Shown one piece after another: positions 7,389 through 16,545 of a stretch of 64,000 bases of DNA. The position numbers were made by a program, and so were the translations under genes. Source of the DNA: Dialister hominis (GTDB taxonomy: Bacteria > Bacillota > Negativicutes > Veillonellales > Dialisteraceae). Position 1 is the first letter of the stretch. Every line of letters starts with the position of its first letter. The stretch lies in the NCBI RefSeq assembly GCF_007164725.1, contig NZ_AP019697.1, positions 726,001-790,000 on the forward strand. The letters run 5' to 3'. The notes under the pieces are model-generated. The model saw nothing but the letters and a program-made list of their open reading frames with translations. It was not told where the DNA came from and made no database searches.

Positions 7389-10046
7389 ATGGCCGATTTA
7401 AAAGATCAAAAGCTGGACAAGTATGATCCAAGCGAAATTGAACAGGGTTGGTATCAGTATTGGGAAGATCATGGCGTTTTTCATGATGAACCGGATCCGG
7501 AGAAAGAACCGTACAGCATCGTTCTTCCGCCGCCGAACGTTACCGGCCAGCTTCACATGGGACATGCCCTTGATAACACACTGCAGGATATCCTTATCCG
7601 TTACAAGAGAATGCAGGGATATAACGTCCTCTGGCTGCCGGGCAAGGATCATGCCGGCATAGCAACTCAGGTTAAGGTAGAAAAGCAGATTGCTGAAGAA
7701 GGCCTCAGCAAGTATGATCTCGGCCGTGAAAAATTCCTGGAACGCGTTTGGCAGTGGAAAGAAAAGTTTGGAAACCGTATCGGCCTTCAGATCAGAAGGC
7801 TGGGTTCTTCCTGCGACTGGCAGAGAGAACGTTTCACGATGGATGATGTCTGTGCACGTGCGGTAAGGGAAGTTTTCTTATCCTTATATGAAAAGGGCCT
7901 GATTTATCAGGGATTCAGAATTACAAACTGGTGCCCGAGATGCCAGACTGCCCTTTCTGATATCGAAGTAGAACATGAGGATGAAGTCGGACATCTTTGG
8001 TATTTCAATTACCCGATCGTCGGTGAAGACGGATATGTCCAGATTGCAACGACACGTCCTGAAACAATCCCGGGGGATACAGCCGTTGCTGTCAATCCAA
8101 ATGATGAAAGATATGCCCATCTTGTAGGCAAGAAGGTAAAACTTCCGACAACAGACCGTGAAATTCCGATCATTGCTGATGATTATGTAGATATGGCATA
8201 CGGCACAGGCTGCGTCAAGATTACTCCGGCGCATGACCCGAACGACTTTGAGGTGGGAAGCCGCCACAATCTTGAGACCATCGTCATCATGAACAAGGAC
8301 GGCACGATGAACGAAAAGGCCGGCAAGTACAACGGCATGGACCGTTATGAAGCCAGAAAAGCCATCGTTCAGGATCTGAAGGATGCCGGTCTTCTGGTAA
8401 AGATTGAAGAAACAAAGCATGCTGTCGGACACTGCTCCCGCTGCAAGACGATCGTAGAACCGATGACAACCAAGCAGTGGTTCGTCAAGATGAAACCGCT
8501 TGCCGGCCCTGCCATGGAAGCCGTTACATCCGGCAAAACAAAGTTTGTTCCGGAACGCTTCTCCAAGACATACATTCAGTGGCTTGAAAACATCCATGAC
8601 TGGTGCATTTCCAGACAGCTCTGGTGGGGTCACAGAATTCCGGTATGGTACTGTGATGACTGCGGCGAAGTAAGCGCATCCCGCACGGATCTGACAAAGT
8701 GCCCGAAATGCGGAAGCGAACATATTCATCAGGATCCGGATGTCCTTGATACCTGGTTCTCCTCTGCACTCTGGCCATTCTCAACAATGGGCTGGCCGGA
8801 ACAGACACCGGTTCTCAAGCAGTGGTATCCGACATCCACGATGGTCACCGGTTATGACATCATTTTCTTCTGGGTTGCCAGAATGATGTTCATGTCTATG
8901 GAATTCATGCATGAGATTCCGTTCAAGTACGTATTCATTCACGGTCTGGTCAGGGATTCCCAGGGCAGAAAGATGTCCAAATCCCTTGGCAACGGCATCG
9001 ATCCGCTTGAAGTCATTGAGAAGTACGGCGCTGATGCACTGCGCTTTACCCTCGTTACCGGAAACACACCGGGCAATGATATGCGCTTCTACTATGAGAG
9101 AGTAGAAGGAAATAGAAACTTTGCCAACAAGCTCTGGAACGCAACAAAGTTCACACTGATGAACCTGGATGACTATGACAAGGATTTCGTCCCGTCCAAA
9201 GACCAGCTGACACTGGCAGACAAATGGATTCTTGACCGCCTTGCTTATACAGAAGATTATGTAAGCAATAACCTTGACAAATTCGAACTGGGTGAAGCTG
9301 CTGACAGCATTTACAATTTCGCATGGAACTATTTCTGCGACTGGTACATTGAAACTGCAAAAGCCCGTCTCTATGGCGAACACAATGATGACAGAAAAGT
9401 CACGCAGTATGTCCTTGTTTATACATTGACACGCATGCTTGCCCTGCTGCATCCGTTCATGCCGTTCATTACAGAACACCTCTGGCAGCATCTGCCGCAT
9501 GAAGGAGAAACACTGGCAAGAGCTCCATGGCCGAAGGCTGATGAAAACTTAAAATTCCCGGTTGAATCGGAACAGTTTGACCGCATTATGGATGCCATCA
9601 AAGCAATCCGCAATATGCGTGCCGAAGCAAATGTAGCGCCAAACAAGCAGTGCCATATCCAGAATGTTGTCCTTCGTGATGACCTGAAGAAGTGCCTTGA
9701 AGAGAATAAGGGATACTTCGAAAAACTGGCTCATGTTGAAACCATGGATATCCTGCCGGCAGATGCAGACAAGCCTGAAAATGCGCTGACTGCAGTCGTT
9801 ACAGGCATGGAAATCTATCTGGAACTGAAGGGCCTGATTGATACTGCCAAGGAAAAGGAAAGAATCGAGAAGAGCAAAGCATCTCTTGAAAAGGAAATTG
9901 CCAGAACATCCGGCAAGCTCAATAACAAGGGATTCCTGGCCAAAGCTCCGGAAGATGTTGTAAAGAAGGAACAGGACAAACTGGCTGAATTCGAAGAAAA
10001 GATGAAATCTTTGAATGAACGCCTTGCCTTCCTTGAAAACCTTTAA
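7389..10046 (+). CDS. valS: Valyl-tRNA synthetase
   Basis: This class I synthetase of 885 residues charges tRNA-Val and edits mischarged threonine. HIGH appears as HMGH at residues 56-59, and KMSKS is at 528-532 ([13 protein letters not shown]). The editing (CP1) domain lies between them ([18 protein letters not shown]), and a C-terminal coiled-coil tRNA-binding arm rich in K and E spans about 815-885. I chose ATG at 7389 because AGGAG at 7375-7379 is 9 bases upstream; the in-frame TTG at 7380 touches that site. Expression is under the T-box at 7153-7368. Confidence 0.97.
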   Translation: MADLKDQKLDKYDPSEIEQGWYQYWEDHGVFHDEPDPEKEPYSIVLPPPNVTGQLHMGHALDNTLQDILIRYKRMQGYNVLWLPGKDHAGIATQVKVEKQIAEEGLSKYDLGREKFLERVWQWKEKFGNRIGLQIRRLGSSCDWQRERFTMDDVCARAVREVFLSLYEKGLIYQGFRITNWCPRCQTALSDIEVEHEDEVGHLWYFNYPIVGEDGYVQIATTRPETIPGDTAVAVNPNDERYAHLVGKKVKLPTTDREIPIIADDYVDMAYGTGCVKITPAHDPNDFEVGSRHNLETIVIMNKDGTMNEKAGKYNGMDRYEARKAIVQDLKDAGLLVKIEETKHAVGHCSRCKTIVEPMTTKQWFVKMKPLAGPAMEAVTSGKTKFVPERFSKTYIQWLENIHDWCISRQLWWGHRIPVWYCDDCGEVSASRTDLTKCPKCGSEHIHQDPDVLDTWFSSALWPFSTMGWPEQTPVLKQWYPTSTMVTGYDIIFFWVARMMFMSMEFMHEIPFKYVFIHGLVRDSQGRKMSKSLGNGIDPLEVIEKYGADALRFTLVTGNTPGNDMRFYYERVEGNRNFANKLWNATKFTLMNLDDYDKDFVPSKDQLTLADKWILDRLAYTEDYVSNNLDKFELGEAADSIYNFAWNYFCDWYIETAKARLYGEHNDDRKVTQYVLVYTLTRMLALLHPFMPFITEHLWQHLPHEGETLARAPWPKADENLKFPVESEQFDRIMDAIKAIRNMRAEANVAPNKQCHIQNVVLRDDLKKCLEENKGYFEKLAHVETMDILPADADKPENALTAVVTGMEIYLELKGLIDTAKEKERIEKSKASLEKEIARTSGKLNNKGFLAKAPEDVVKKEQDKLAEFEEKMKSLNERLAFLENL

Positions 10047-10211
10047 TCAATGATTGACACTGACACTGCCTCTTGGGAATACCGACTGGCAGTATTATGG
10101 TGTCTTATCCAGGGAGAATAAAGCATTACAGCAGGCAATGATTTTCTTTCGACTTTATTTATTTCAATCCGGAAGGGATGAGTCAGATCCACGGCCGGAA
10201 AAGGAGAATCG

Positions 10212-11549
10212 ATGAATTATCAGGAATCAGTAACTTACTTGGAACAGGCTGCTTCTTTCGGCATCAAGCCGGGTCTTGAACGTATTCAGGCAATTCTGGA
10301 AAAGCTTGGACATCCGGAAACAGCTTACAGAACAATCCATGTAACAGGAACAAATGGCAAGGGCAGCGTTGTTGCCATGATTACCAGCGTTCTGGAAAAT
10401 GCACAGCTGAAAATAGGCAGATATGTGTCACCGCACCTGATTGACTACACGGAACGCATCTATGTAGGCGGCCACGACGTGACAAAGGAAACTTTTGCAA
10501 AAGCGGCTACTGTTGTCAAAGAAGCTGCCAATCAAGTTATTGCTGAAGGCGTTGAAGCTCCGACTGAGTTTGAACTGCTGACAGCGATGGCCTTCTGGAT
10601 CTTCCGCGAAGAAAAGGTGGATTATGCGGTTGTCGAAGTGGGCATGGGAGGACTTTATGACTCCACCAATGTCATTCTTCCAGTCGTCTCAATCATTACG
10701 AATGTGGCAATGGATCACATGAAGTATCTGGGAAATACCCTGGAAGAAATCGCCCATCAGAAAGCCGGCATTATCAAGACGGGAATCCCTGTAGTTACCG
10801 CTGCGCAGCATGTTGCCTTGAAGAAACTCAAGAAAGAAGCTCACGAAAAGGGCTCCAGAATCTACTTCTACGGAAGAGACTTTGAAATTGATTCCAGAAG
10901 CAAATGGAAAAACGGACAGGTTGTTGTCGTCAAGAGAAAAGACATGCCGAAGGAACTGGAAAAGAGTCTGCTTTACGTTCCTTTTGTCGGTGCGCATCAG
11001 GCTGTCAATGCAGCCGTTGCCACAATGGCAATTTCTGTTGTCATGAAGCAGGATGACCGCATCAATGAAAATGACTTGAGAGAAGGCCTGGCAAGAAGCC
11101 AGTGGAAGGGACGCTTCGAAATCCATGATGTCAAGGGTGTTACCTATGTCATGGACGGCGCCCATAACCCGGCAGGCGCAGAAGCTCTTGGCGAAGCTTT
11201 GGATGAACAGTATCCTGGAAAACGCAGAATTTTCGTATTTGCCTCCCTGGCAGATAAAGATACGGAAACCGTTCTCCAGCTCCTGGTACGCAAGGGTGAT
11301 ATGGTATTTGCATGTGAAGCACCAACACCGAGAACACGCAAGGCAGAAGAAATCGGAACCATGCTTGAATCACAGAAAATCAAAGCTGAGTTCAAGGCAG
11401 AACACAGTGTAGATGAAGCACTTTCCGACGCTGCCGCGGCCGCTGGTGAAAACGATATCGTCATGATCTGCGGATCCCTGTATATCCTGGGAGATGCAAT
11501 CCGCTTCATTGAGGAAAAAGAAGCATCCGCTGCAGAAGAGACTAAATAA
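10212..11549 (+). CDS. folC: Bifunctional folylpolyglutamate synthase/dihydrofolate synthase
   Basis: This Mur-ligase-family enzyme of 445 residues adds glutamate to dihydropteroate and to reduced folates in the cytoplasm. The ATP-binding loop GTNGKGSV is at residues 46-53. The central ligase motifs VEVGMGGLYDSTNVI and ITNVAMDHMKYLG follow, and the C-terminal Rossmann domain carries MDGAHNPAGAEAL. AAAAGGAG stands at a proper distance before the ATG. It follows valS after 165 bp, an order known from other Firmicutes, and probably shares its transcript. A strong terminator ends the unit. Confidence 0.95.
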   Translation: MNYQESVTYLEQAASFGIKPGLERIQAILEKLGHPETAYRTIHVTGTNGKGSVVAMITSVLENAQLKIGRYVSPHLIDYTERIYVGGHDVTKETFAKAATVVKEAANQVIAEGVEAPTEFELLTAMAFWIFREEKVDYAVVEVGMGGLYDSTNVILPVVSIITNVAMDHMKYLGNTLEEIAHQKAGIIKTGIPVVTAAQHVALKKLKKEAHEKGSRIYFYGRDFEIDSRSKWKNGQVVVVKRKDMPKELEKSLLYVPFVGAHQAVNAAVATMAISVVMKQDDRINENDLREGLARSQWKGRFEIHDVKGVTYVMDGAHNPAGAEALGEALDEQYPGKRRIFVFASLADKDTETVLQLLVRKGDMVFACEAPTPRTRKAEEIGTMLESQKIKAEFKAEHSVDEALSDAAAAAGENDIVMICGSLYILGDAIRFIEEKEASAAEETK

Positions 11550-11559
11550 TGACCGCAAT

Positions 11560-11600
11560 AAAAAGCTGTGAAAATGAACAATCATTTTCACAGCTTTTTT
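11560..11600 (+). terminator. Intrinsic terminator after folC
   Basis: AAAAAGCTGTGAAAATGA pairs with TCATTTTCACAGCTTTTTT around ACAA. The stem is nearly the same as the terminator after rnc (42623-42664) and similar to the IS1182 end hairpin. Confidence 0.92.
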
Positions 11601-11665
11601 GCATATCCATCAAAATACACATATTTGATTTAGTAATCATCAAATGATAAATAATCATCATTATC

Positions 11666-11694
11666 TTGCCGCTGATTCGCTTATGTGCTATAAT
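11666..11694 (+). promoter_or_regulatory. Promoter of citC
   Basis: TTGCCG (11666-11671), a 17-bp spacer ending in TGTGC, then TATAAT (11689-11694), an almost consensus SigA promoter about 75 bp before the citC start. Confidence 0.7.
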
Positions 11695-11769
11695 ACTTAT
11701 ATAAAAATAGTAAATAGTATACTCTTGTTATGATATGTCGAGTATTATTTCAAATAAAGGAGCTGTCAA

Positions 11770-12858
11770 ATGATTACAGAACGTGAAATCTTCTTAACGA
11801 ATCCAGATGAAAAGGCTGCAGTCATAGAATTTTTAAATGGATTTGGACTTACCTTTACAGGCAATATTGATTATACGATGGGACTTTTTGAGGACGGAAA
11901 GCTGATCGGGACAGGCTCACTCGGCGGCAGAGTCATGCGTGATATTGCCATCAGCAAAGATTACCAGAAGAAGGGGCTGACAAGAAGAATCATCCGCAAC
12001 CTTCAGGGAGAATCATACCGCCGCGGAATTACGGGAAATCAGATTTTCACAAAACCTGCCAATGTACCGGTCTTTGAGCATATGGGATTCAAATGCGTTG
12101 CTGTCGCTGAACCATATGCAGCGCTTCTTGAACATGGCACGGATACACTGGAGGATTACCTGGGGAGGGTACGCGCCATCCTTGGCTCCGGCGAAGGCAA
12201 GAACCGCGGCGCTATTGTCATGAACTGCAATCCTTTCACATTAGGCCACAGGAGCCTTGTCGAATATGCTCATAACAACTGCGATGAAGTCATCATCTTT
12301 GCTGTCAGGGAAGACAGGAGCGTATTCCCATTCTCCGACAGATTTTCCCTTCTCAAGCAGGGCGTAAGGGATATGAAGGGCGTAGAAGTCATCAGCGGCG
12401 GAGATTATATTATTTCCAATGCTACATTCCCGACATACTTCATTAAGGGCACCGATGAACTCGCTGCCCAGACAAAGCTGGATGCAACAGTTTTTGCAAC
12501 CAGGATTGCTCCGGCCCTCAACATCAGCGTCAGATTTGTCGGGGAAGAACCGACAGATAAAACAACACTTGCTTATAATAAGGCAATGAAAGAAGTGTTC
12601 AACGAAAGCGGCATCGAGCTGAAGGAAATCCCCAGAGAGCAGAAGGGAAATCAGATCGTATCTGCTTCCACCGTCAGAAAGGCACTTGCCGAAGATGACT
12701 GGGAAACGGTATACCGCATGGTTCCAAAGACGACGCTTGTTTATCTGAAGAGTGATGCAGGACAGGAAGTCATACGCCGCATCAAGATGATGGACAAGAT
12801 CAAGAAGATGGAGGCAGAAGAAGCGGCAAAGAAAACAGAACCGGAAAAAGAAAAGTAA
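11770..12858 (+). CDS. citC: [Citrate (pro-3S)-lyase] ligase
   Basis: This protein of 362 residues matches citrate lyase ligase, which acetylates the thiol of the prosthetic group on the acyl-carrier subunit of citrate lyase and so switches the enzyme on. The N-terminal 120 residues form a GNAT-like domain (GSLGGRVMRDIAISKDYQKK). The nucleotidyltransferase domain follows with NPFTLGHRSLVEYA at about 154-167, a variant of the HxGH motif, and a late SASTVRKAL. AAAGGAG precedes the ATG. It is notable that citD, citE and citF are not adjacent and the gene stands alone between its own promoter and terminator. The substrate carrier must lie elsewhere, or the protein has been put to another use. Confidence 0.9.
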   Translation: MITEREIFLTNPDEKAAVIEFLNGFGLTFTGNIDYTMGLFEDGKLIGTGSLGGRVMRDIAISKDYQKKGLTRRIIRNLQGESYRRGITGNQIFTKPANVPVFEHMGFKCVAVAEPYAALLEHGTDTLEDYLGRVRAILGSGEGKNRGAIVMNCNPFTLGHRSLVEYAHNNCDEVIIFAVREDRSVFPFSDRFSLLKQGVRDMKGVEVISGGDYIISNATFPTYFIKGTDELAAQTKLDATVFATRIAPALNISVRFVGEEPTDKTTLAYNKAMKEVFNESGIELKEIPREQKGNQIVSASTVRKALAEDDWETVYRMVPKTTLVYLKSDAGQEVIRRIKMMDKIKKMEAEEAAKKTEPEKEK

Positions 12859-12870
12859 TATTGGTCAATA

Positions 12871-12904
12871 AAAAAGGAAGGCTCTTTCGGGCTCTCCTTT
12901 TTAT
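12871..12904. terminator. Bidirectional terminator between citC and the HD-domain gene
   Basis: AAAAAGGA and TCCTTTTT form the outer stem, with an imperfect inner stem (GGCTC/GGGCTC side) around TTTC. A- and T-runs on both sides suit the two convergent genes. Confidence 0.7.
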
Positions 12905-12916
12905 TATCTATTCAGA

Positions 12917-13480
12917 TTATTTCAATCCGAGTTCATCCTTGTGCTCAGTCATGCCGTCAATGCAGGCCTGCATGACAACATTCTGGTCAAGGCCGAGCAT
13001 CTCAAAGCCTTTCTTGATGACGTCACGATTGCATCCGGCAGCAAATCTTTTATCCTTGAATTTTTTCTTCAGGCCTTTGACATCCATGCCTGTAATGCCT
13101 TCAGGACGCATGAGGGCGTATGCATGGACGACACCGGTCAATTCATCTACCGTAAAGAGACTTTTTTCAATGTCAGTCGTCGGAATGACTTCATCCGTGC
13201 ATAATCCATATCCATGAGAAATGATTGTCTTGATATCATCCTCATCGACACCTTCGGGGGCCAGGAATTCCCTGACATGATGGCAGTGCTCATTCGGGTA
13301 TTTTTCATAGTCTACATCGTGAAGATAACCGATTGCTTCCCAGTGATCCTTGTCACCGCCGTAGATGGCAGCCATAGCGCCCATAGCAGCGCTGACGGCA
13401 GCCGCATGAGTGAAAAGATGATCCTCTGTCGTGTATTTCGGCAGTATTTCCTTTGCTTTTGCTAACGTTAACTGACCCAT
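12917..13480 (-). CDS. HD-domain phosphohydrolase-like protein
   Basis: This protein of 187 residues has the metal-binding pattern of HD hydrolases: an early His (HLFTHAAAVSAAM, about 21-33), the HD pair in IGYLHDVDYEKYP (about 51-63), HCHHVREFL, and a later IISHGYG. HD proteins hydrolyse phosphate esters, often of nucleotides; the substrate is unknown here. The C-terminal quarter (RDVIKKGFEMLGLDQNVVMQACIDGM) is typical of a conserved uncharacterised Firmicute HD family. AAGGAGG precedes the ATG. It is convergent with citC, and nothing nearby hints at a pathway. Confidence 0.8.
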   Translation of the reverse strand: MGQLTLAKAKEILPKYTTEDHLFTHAAAVSAAMGAMAAIYGGDKDHWEAIGYLHDVDYEKYPNEHCHHVREFLAPEGVDEDDIKTIISHGYGLCTDEVIPTTDIEKSLFTVDELTGVVHAYALMRPEGITGMDVKGLKKKFKDKRFAAGCNRDVIKKGFEMLGLDQNVVMQACIDGMTEHKDELGLK

Positions 13481-13638
13481 AAAGAACCCTCCTTAAAATG
13501 CAGGCTTTAAAGTTTTGAATTATAATAAACAATAGAACAAAGAACGCCGTGTGTCAATGCTTTGAGAAGTATAATCCAGGGGAAAGACTGCCCGGATAAG
13601 ACTTTCAAATTTATCATGTAAGAGAGGAGAGAGGAGAA

Positions 13639-14397
13639 ATGGCTGAAGAGAATAGCAGTATTGAAAAGCTGGCTGAGATGATAAAGGACCACCAGCATAT
13701 TGTTTTCTTTGGCGGAGCAGGTGTTTCTACGGAATCTGCAATCCCGGATTTTCGCGGCAAGAACGGATTGTATTATCAAAAGGTAAGCGAGAAATGGTCT
13801 CCGGAAGAAATGCTTTCCCACCATTTTTACAGGGAGCATCCGGATTTGTTTTTCACTATGTACAAGAAAATGGCGGAAACAATCAGCCATGCGGAGCCTA
13901 ATGCGGCGCACAGGGCATTGGCAGAGCTTGAGAAGATGGGAAAACTTTCCGGTGTCGTCACTCAGAATATTGACGGGCTCCATCAGAAAGCAGGGAGCAT
14001 GAATGTAGTGGAACTTCACGGCTCCACGCTTCACAATACCTGTGAAAAGTGCAGAAAGCAGTATGATCTTCCTGAATTCATCTCCCGCCCAAATCCAGTG
14101 CCGCATTGCGACTGCGGCGGCATCATAAAGCCGGATATAGTGCTTTATGAAGAGTCGCTCGATATCAATGCCATAGATGATGCTGTATGGCTCATACGCG
14201 GCGCGGATATGCTGATCATCGGGGGAACCAGTCTTGCCGTTTATCCTGCCGCAGGATTTATCAATGAGTTCAGTGGGGATGCACTGGTCATTATCAACAG
14301 GGATGCTACATCCAAAGATAACGCTGCTGATCTTGTCTTCCGTGATAATATAGGGGAAGTCCTGGGAAATACTGTCAGGATTCTCAGGGGAGAATGA
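13639..14397 (+). CDS. cobB: NAD-dependent protein deacylase (Sir2 family)
   Basis: This sirtuin of 252 residues would remove acetyl or other acyl groups from lysines using NAD. Visible motifs are the NAD loop FFGGAGVSTESAIPDFRG (about 24-40), TQNIDGLHQKAG (about 108-119), the catalytic histidine in VELHGS (about 124-129), and four zinc ligands in CEKC (135 and 138) and CDC (157 and 159). The ATG follows GAGGAG. It is flanked by a divergent HD-domain gene and the ammonium-transport leader, with no operon partner. Confidence 0.95.
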   Translation: MAEENSSIEKLAEMIKDHQHIVFFGGAGVSTESAIPDFRGKNGLYYQKVSEKWSPEEMLSHHFYREHPDLFFTMYKKMAETISHAEPNAAHRALAELEKMGKLSGVVTQNIDGLHQKAGSMNVVELHGSTLHNTCEKCRKQYDLPEFISRPNPVPHCDCGGIIKPDIVLYEESLDINAIDDAVWLIRGADMLIIGGTSLAVYPAAGFINEFSGDALVIINRDATSKDNAADLVFRDNIGEVLGNTVRILRGE

Positions 14398-14429
14398 TTG
14401 CGGAAGGATATTGAATTTATGATATGGGC

Positions 14430-14458
14430 TTGTTTTTTGAAAAAAGGCAGGCTATAAT
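14430..14458 (+). promoter_or_regulatory. Promoter of the amtB-glnB leader
   Basis: TTGTTT (14430-14435), a 17-bp spacer and TATAAT (14453-14458), located after the cobB stop. It would give an RNA leader of about 250 nt before amtB. Confidence 0.6.
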
Positions 14459-14486
14459 TAGAAACATAATTTTACATATGGTGATG

Positions 14487-14523
14487 AGGCCCGCATACGA
14501 TACGTATGCGGGCCTTTGACTTT
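14487..14523 (+). terminator. Strong hairpin in the amtB leader
   Basis: AGGCCCGCATACG pairs perfectly with CGTATGCGGGCCT around ATA and is followed by TTGACTTTT. It could end cobB read-through, but it also lies inside the transcript predicted from the 14430 promoter, so it may take part in attenuation. Confidence 0.65.
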
Positions 14524-14652
14524 TGGGAGGTGGGAATTGTGATAACATTCATTTTTTGTGGAACTGCTTCTAAGAATGAAAGAAACTATAAAGCATATGT
14601 GCATACGGGTTATCGACAGTGAGTAAAATCCGGATAATGAATAATTTTATAG

Positions 14653-14694
14653 ATGGCAAAGATGTCATGACGAAGACTGCGTCATGATTTTTTT
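14653..14694 (+). promoter_or_regulatory. Attenuator-like terminator with overlapping alternative hairpin before amtB
   Basis: TCATGACG (14665-14672) pairs with CGTCATGA (14680-14687), followed by T7, just upstream of the amtB ribosome site. An alternative hairpin, ATGGCA / TGTCAT with loop AAGA (14653-14668), uses part of the terminator's 5' arm, so the two cannot form together. This is the layout of a conditional terminator. The signal that would choose between them is not evident. Confidence 0.5.
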
Positions 14695-14712
14695 ATTGGA
14701 GGGAATCTATAT

Positions 14713-16017
14713 ATGAAAAAGTATCTTTTACCCCTGTCATTTCTCTTAATGACACCAGGCGCTGCCCTGGCAGCAGATGGAGAAAACGCCCTGAATGGGG
14801 CAGACACTGCTTACGTAGCAATAGCTGCGCTTCTGGTCCTGATCATGACGCCGGCGCTGGGATTTTTTTATGGCGGCCTCGTAAGAAGAAAGAATACAAT
14901 CAATACGATCATGATGCCCATGATATGCCTGGCTATCTTCACCGTACAGTGGTTCCTCTACGGGTATTCCCTGTCTTTCGGACCGGATGTCGGAGGTATT
15001 ATCGGGAATCTTGACTGGGCATTCTTCAAGAATGTAGGCATGGCAGCCGAACCAGAGTATTCTGAAACGATTCCGCATATACTCTTCGCCTTGTTCCAGA
15101 TGGCATTTGCTATCCTGACACCGGCAATCATAAGCGGCGGAATTGCTGAAAGAATGAGATTTCCTGCTTACTGCCTGTTTGTCCTTCTTTGGGGGACTCT
15201 GGTTTATGATCCGATGGCCCACATGGTCTGGGGCGTGGGCGGCCTAATCCGCGATATGGGCGGACTTGATTTTGCTGGTGGAACGGTTATCCATGTAACA
15301 TCAGGCTTCTCCGCACTGGCTGCTGCTGTTATCATTGGAAAGAGAAGAGGATACGGAATCCTGACCATGCATCCTCATAATATCCCCTATGTATGCCTTG
15401 GCGGCAGTTTCTTATGGCTTGGCTGGTTTGGATTCAACTCCGGTGCAGCTCTCAATGCATCGGATGTCATGGCGCAGGCTCTGGCCAACACGGGCATTGC
15501 TTCCTGCACGGCCGGATTGGTCTGGGTGCTGATTGAACAGATCCTTCATAAAAAGATGACGGCACTGGGCCTTATGACTGGCATCCTGACCGGGCTGGTA
15601 GGTATTACGCCGGCAGCCGGATTCGTAGATGCTTCGGCCTCTTTCCTGATCGGCATAACAACTCCTCTTGTCTGCTATTTCTTTGTTTCCTATGTAAAGG
15701 CAAAACTTGGGTATGATGATACGCTTGATGCATTTGGCTGCCATGGTGCAGGCGGCGTATGGGGTGCATTAATGACTGGCGTATTCTGCACGAAGGCAGT
15801 CAATCCTGCCGGGGCTGACGGACTTCTTTATGGAAATCCGGCCCAGATGATTCCGCAGATTACAGGAATTGTTACAGGGATTATCGTTGCCGTTGTCATG
15901 ACCGTATTAATTCTGAAGATTCTTGGCGCATTCATGCAAATCCGTGCGACGGCTTCCGAAGAAGCACAGGGGCTTGACCTGATCGACCATGGCGAACGTG
16001 CTTATTTCAAGTTATAA
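14713..16017 (+). CDS. amtB: Ammonium transporter
   Basis: This Amt/MEP/Rh channel of 434 residues has a cleavable signal peptide (MKKYLLPLSFLLMTPGAALA) and about eleven membrane segments. The twin pore histidines are in GGTVIHVTSGFSALAAA and in GCHGAGGVWGALMTG, and the conserved TPALGFFYGGLVRRKN opens the first helices. It conducts ammonium or ammonia across the cytoplasmic membrane. GGAGGGAATC precedes the ATG. It is followed after 10 bp by glnB, the standard pairing in which P-II plugs the channel when nitrogen is ample. The upstream leader looks attenuated. Confidence 0.97.
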   Translation: MKKYLLPLSFLLMTPGAALAADGENALNGADTAYVAIAALLVLIMTPALGFFYGGLVRRKNTINTIMMPMICLAIFTVQWFLYGYSLSFGPDVGGIIGNLDWAFFKNVGMAAEPEYSETIPHILFALFQMAFAILTPAIISGGIAERMRFPAYCLFVLLWGTLVYDPMAHMVWGVGGLIRDMGGLDFAGGTVIHVTSGFSALAAAVIIGKRRGYGILTMHPHNIPYVCLGGSFLWLGWFGFNSGAALNASDVMAQALANTGIASCTAGLVWVLIEQILHKKMTALGLMTGILTGLVGITPAAGFVDASASFLIGITTPLVCYFFVSYVKAKLGYDDTLDAFGCHGAGGVWGALMTGVFCTKAVNPAGADGLLYGNPAQMIPQITGIVTGIIVAVVMTVLILKILGAFMQIRATASEEAQGLDLIDHGERAYFKL

Positions 16018-16027
16018 GGAGCCTGCT

Positions 16028-16399
16028 ATGAGTGAAGAAAAGAAGATATACAAGGTAGATGCAGTGATTCGTCCGGAAAAACTGGAAGAATTAAAAGACA
16101 AGCTTTACGAAATTGGTGTTACTGGAATTACAGTGACCGAAGTCTATGGGTGCGGACTCACCAGAGGGCAGGAGGAAATTTATAGAGGAAGCGTACTCTA
16201 TGTGAATCTTCTTCCCAAAATCAAAGTGGAAATCGTCATCTACGAAACACCGCTTGATACATTGATTGATACCATCCGCGGCGTCTGCAATACAGGGCAT
16301 GTCGGGGATGGAAAGATTTTCGTCTCTGAATTGTATACAGCGGTCAAAATACGTACAGGAGAAAGAGGCGGCGCAGCCATTATCGATGATAAGGCCTAG
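16028..16399 (+). CDS. glnB: Nitrogen regulatory P-II family protein
   Basis: This trimeric signal protein of 123 residues binds ATP, ADP and 2-oxoglutarate and controls AmtB. I chose ATG at 16028, which has AAGGAG just upstream; longer readings run back into amtB. The P-II signatures are VTGITVTEVYGCG (31-43) and the B-loop TGHVGDGKIFV. In the T-loop the residue at the uridylylation site of enteric GlnB (Tyr51) aligns with Leu57, while a tyrosine is at 58. Enteric-type uridylylation is thus unlikely, and binding of small molecules is the probable input. GlnB and GlnK cannot be told apart from sequence alone; the amtB link favours a GlnK role. Confidence 0.93.
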   Translation: MSEEKKIYKVDAVIRPEKLEELKDKLYEIGVTGITVTEVYGCGLTRGQEEIYRGSVLYVNLLPKIKVEIVIYETPLDTLIDTIRGVCNTGHVGDGKIFVSELYTAVKIRTGERGGAAIIDDKA

Positions 16400-16512
16400 G
16401 AACGCGGACAAATTTATTTATTCCTCAATCGGCATATTTGATGTCATTTTCAGCACGGAAAAAGGGAATTGACGATTCGTCTGTATTGTCGTATCTTATC
16501 CCTCTTTTGCTG
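16400..16512 (+). other. Gap after glnB with a possible weak terminator
   Basis: I see no gene here. AAAAAGGGA near 16458 can pair with TCCCTCTTTT near 16499 (inner GACGAT with ATTGTC), which may end the amtB-glnB transcript. Confidence 0.4.
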
Positions 16513-16542
16513 TTGACAGCTTTGGCGTATTGCATCTATAAT
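16513..16542 (+). promoter_or_regulatory. Consensus promoter upstream of the structured RNA and cysS leader
   Basis: TTGACA (16513-16518), an 18-bp spacer and TATAAT (16537-16542). Both hexamers match the SigA consensus exactly. Transcription would begin near 16548, inside the base of the long terminal stem of the RNA described next. Confidence 0.85.
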
Positions 16543-16545
16543 GAT

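Noticed and set aside
13507-14106. Minus-strand open frame of 199 codons opposite cobB
   Set aside because: It is a shadow of the Sir2 gene, whose motifs are complete.
14520-14600. Sigma-54 promoter before amtB
   Set aside because: No GG and GC pair with the required 10-bp spacing was found; a SigA-type promoter at 14430-14458 fits better.
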